Below are positions 34,404 through 36,027 of a stretch of 36,027 nt of DNA, piece after piece. Below the pieces are notes generated by a model. It was not told the origin of the DNA and searched no databases. It worked only from the letters and a program-made list of their open reading frames with translations. The DNA comes from Cyanobacteriota bacterium (GTDB taxonomy: Bacteria > Cyanobacteriota > Cyanobacteriia > PCC-6307 > Cyanobiaceae). How positions within the stretch are numbered: position 1 is the first letter of the stretch; every line of letters begins with the position of its first letter. The stretch spans positions 1 to 36,027 of the forward strand of contig JAQCGH010000016.1 of the NCBI GenBank assembly GCA_027620015.1. Reading direction: 5' to 3'. A program made the position numbers and the translations under genes.

Positions 34404-35538
34404 GAACCAGCTGCAGCGCCCCTACGGCTCCGGGCCGACGGTGTCTGCCTTCAGCCTCGGCACAATGCGAGCTCTAGGCAGCCCCGCCCAGATGGAATCG
34501 GTGTTGCGAGCAGCACTCGCCGCCGGCATCAACCACCTGGAAACAGCAGCTGCCTACGGGCCCGCTGAAACCTTTCTTGGCCAAGCCATAGCGTCCCTAA
34601 AACGGGAAAAGCTGGCTCCAATTGATGGCTGGCGCATCACCAGCAAACTGCTGCCCGGCCCTGACCTGGCCACCGGCCAAGGGCAACTGCGTTCAATCCT
34701 TAAGCGGCTTGGCGTGGCCAAGCTCACCAGCCTGGCCGTACATGGCCTCAACCGCCCTGAGCACCTGGAGTGGGCGCTCAATGGCCCCGGTGCCGACCTA
34801 CTTACCTGGGCAAAAGATGAAGGGCTGGTGGGCCAGGTGGGATTCAGCAGCCACGGCACGCCTGAGCTGATCGAAGCCGCCCTGAGCTCGGGGAGCTTCA
34901 CGTTCTGCAGCCTCCATGTGCACCTTTTTGACCAAACCCGCCTCCCCATCGCCCGGGCGGCCCTGGCCAAGGGGATGGGCGTGCTGGCCATCTCCCCGGC
35001 CGATAAGGGAGGCCGCCTCTACGACCCATCAGCCGAACTAGTAGCCGACTGTGCGCCGTTTCACCCCCTAGAACTGGCTTATCGCTTCCTGCTCGATCAG
35101 GGGATCTCCACCTTGAGCCTGGGGGCCGAGCAGCCGGAAGACCTGGCCTGGGCCGCTGCTATCAGCGGGCCCTCGCCCTGGCTGAATGCCGCACAACGCT
35201 CAGCCCTACAGCACCTAAATGCAGCTGGCCGCGAGCGCCTAGGGGCGGAGCGCTGCGGCCAGTGCCGCGCCTGCTTGCCATGCCCCAACGGCGTGCCGAT
35301 TCCCGAACTCCTGCGGCTGCGCAACCTGGCCGTGGGCCACGGCATGGAGACCTTTGCCAAGGAGCGCTACAACTTGATAGGCCGCGCCGGCCACTGGTGG
35401 GAAGAGCTCAACGCCGAGGCCTGTCGCGCCTGTGGCGCCTGCCTACCCCGCTGCCCCCATGAGCTGCAAATCCCCGAGCTGCTGGCAGACACCCACCGGC
35501 GCCTAAGCGCGGCCCCCCGCCGCCGCCTTTGGGGCTAG
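34387..35538 (+). CDS. Aldo/keto reductase with C-terminal 4Fe-4S ferredoxin-like domain
   Basis: The 383-residue product has an aldo/keto reductase TIM barrel for about 270 residues (start SAFSLGTMRALGS, NHLETAAAYGPAE with the catalytic Asp position reading Glu or Thr in place, and KLLPGPDL), then a cysteine-rich tail. The tail holds Cys290, 293, 296, 299 (CGQCRACLPCP) and Cys346, 349, 352, 356 (CRACGACLPRCP), the second being a canonical CxxCxxCxxxCP cluster site. This architecture matches a known AKR-ferredoxin subfamily of predicted oxidoreductases. I use the ATG at 34387 inside the end of the BFN gene; an earlier ATG at 34357 is possible. The natural substrate is unknown. Confidence 0.88.
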   Translation: MNQQPENQLQRPYGSGPTVSAFSLGTMRALGSPAQMESVLRAALAAGINHLETAAAYGPAETFLGQAIASLKREKLAPIDGWRITSKLLPGPDLATGQGQLRSILKRLGVAKLTSLAVHGLNRPEHLEWALNGPGADLLTWAKDEGLVGQVGFSSHGTPELIEAALSSGSFTFCSLHVHLFDQTRLPIARAALAKGMGVLAISPADKGGRLYDPSAELVADCAPFHPLELAYRFLLDQGISTLSLGAEQPEDLAWAAAISGPSPWLNAAQRSALQHLNAAGRERLGAERCGQCRACLPCPNGVPIPELLRLRNLAVGHGMETFAKERYNLIGRAGHWWEELNAEACRACGACLPRCPHELQIPELLADTHRRLSAAPRRRLWG

Positions 35539-36027
35539 GGGCTGGTGGGTGAAGCCGCATCCCAAAGGTTCTGCTGGGCCAGCTGCTGAGGCACGGAAAG
35601 GGGTGGCAGGCTCCAACAGCGCTGCAGCAAAGCGTTGCCCGGCAGCAGCAGAGCTGAAATTGCCGCTGGGAAGCGCCGTGCAACTGTCGCCAAATCTCTC
35701 TGGGGCAAGGGCGGCATCCAGCCCCGGGCCATAAGCCCTTCCAAAAGAGGCTGCTCGAGCACTGCCCCTAGCCACTCCAACGGTGGCGCTGCCGAAGAAG
35801 CGGCGGCAGCAGGCCGCAGCAGCAGCTGCCAGCTGAGCGGCGCACCGCTTTGGGGCCAGATCACCGCAAGACGTTGATCGCGGCGCAGCAGGGGAATCAG
35901 GCGCTGAAGGGGCAGCACCGCCGCCTCAGCAGCACCACTTAAAAGCAGATTAAGGCCGTCACGGTCGTCGTAGGCGATGGCCTGGGCTCGCAACCGCCTC
36001 AGGCGCTCAAAATCGCCAGCCATTACC
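35535..36027 (-). CDS. Probable PotD-like periplasmic substrate-binding protein, C-terminal part
   Basis: This frame runs off the right edge. The visible 162 codons include YDDRDGLNLLLSGAAEAAVLPL and RLAVIWPQSGAPLSWQLLLRP, which resemble the second lobe of polyamine-type ABC substrate-binding proteins (a LLSGEA-like segment, then an IPxxGAPLxW-like segment). The first Met visible (36021-36023) has no upstream signal and the frame is open through the last bases, so the start lies outside. The 3' end overlaps the aldo/keto reductase gene by 4 bp. The substrate is not inferable; a general extracellular solute-binding protein is the safe call. Confidence 0.5.
   Translation of the reverse strand, partial: VMAGDFERLRRLRAQAIAYDDRDGLNLLLSGAAEAAVLPLQRLIPLLRRDQRLAVIWPQSGAPLSWQLLLRPAAAASSAAPPLEWLGAVLEQPLLEGLMARGWMPPLPQRDLATVARRFPAAISALLLPGNALLQRCWSLPPLSVPQQLAQQNLWDAASPTSP

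Overview
This window looks like ordinary core chromosome of an alpha-cyanobacterium in the Cyanobium / high-GC Synechococcus group. The evidence is the photosystem I genes psaF and psaJ, the cytochrome b6f genes petC and petA, a one-helix high-light-inducible protein, an aa3-type oxidase cluster with its heme A genes, a cyAbrB regulator, and very tight packing of small GC-rich genes. Genes lie almost end to end on both strands, many pairs overlap by a few bases, and no intergenic gap exceeds about 170 bp. I see no transposase, integrase, phage gene, CRISPR array or restriction system.

Layout. 1-5.3 kb: an MFS transporter (its 5' end may lie off the window), the GTPase/ATPase ychF with a small unknown protein downstream, a divergent HlyD/MacA-like efflux adaptor, then wecB and an Hlip on the minus strand. 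5.3-7.7 kb: tsaD, divergent from the photosystem I pair psaF-psaJ (psaJ has only 38 codons), which ends at a clear terminator, then gmk. 7.7-13.9 kb: rqcH-tatC, a DUF3067 gene, and the plus-strand run petC-petA-lgt-cobM. 13.9-22.5 kb: a malate:quinone oxidoreductase-like gene, tRNA-Val(CAC), a RodZ-like protein, ppx/gppA, a UbiA prenyltransferase, an S66 LD-carboxypeptidase, ispD, a GT9-like protein, fabG and a small membrane protein. 22.6-24.3 kb: a monocistronic groEL with a GGM-repeat tail. 24.3-29.3 kb: a gapless minus-strand run ctaA-ctaB-ABC ATPase-ABC permease-unknown-nanE. 29.4-33.0 kb: the divergent ctaC-ctaD-ctaE oxidase operon followed by cyabrB. 33.1-36.0 kb: riboflavin synthase, a bifunctional-nuclease-family protein, an aldo/keto reductase with a ferredoxin-like tail, and the end of a probable PotD-like binding protein.

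How the genes fit together. Several products serve the thylakoid electron-transport chain: PsaF/PsaJ accept electrons from plastocyanin or cytochrome c6, the Rieske protein and cytochrome f belong to b6f, CtaC/D/E form the terminal oxidase with heme A made by CtaB and CtaA, and UbiA probably serves plastoquinone synthesis. TatC probably exports the folded Rieske protein, whose N-terminus carries an arginine-containing, Tat-like motif. The Mqo-like protein would feed electrons into the quinone pool. The rest is housekeeping: tRNA modification, nucleotide, isoprenoid, fatty acid and corrinoid synthesis, ribosome rescue and the cell envelope.

I did not find a convincing new multi-gene system. 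The points most worth a second look are a pronounced AT-rich valley inside the cox operon that does not follow gene borders, a Met/His-rich insert in CtaC, in-frame start-codon-carrying tandem duplications at the 5' ends of rqcH and mqo, an Asp-to-Glu change at the presumed tRNA-binding DR pair of RqcH, the ferredoxin-tailed aldo/keto reductase, and an unknown 144-residue protein locked between an ABC exporter and NanE.
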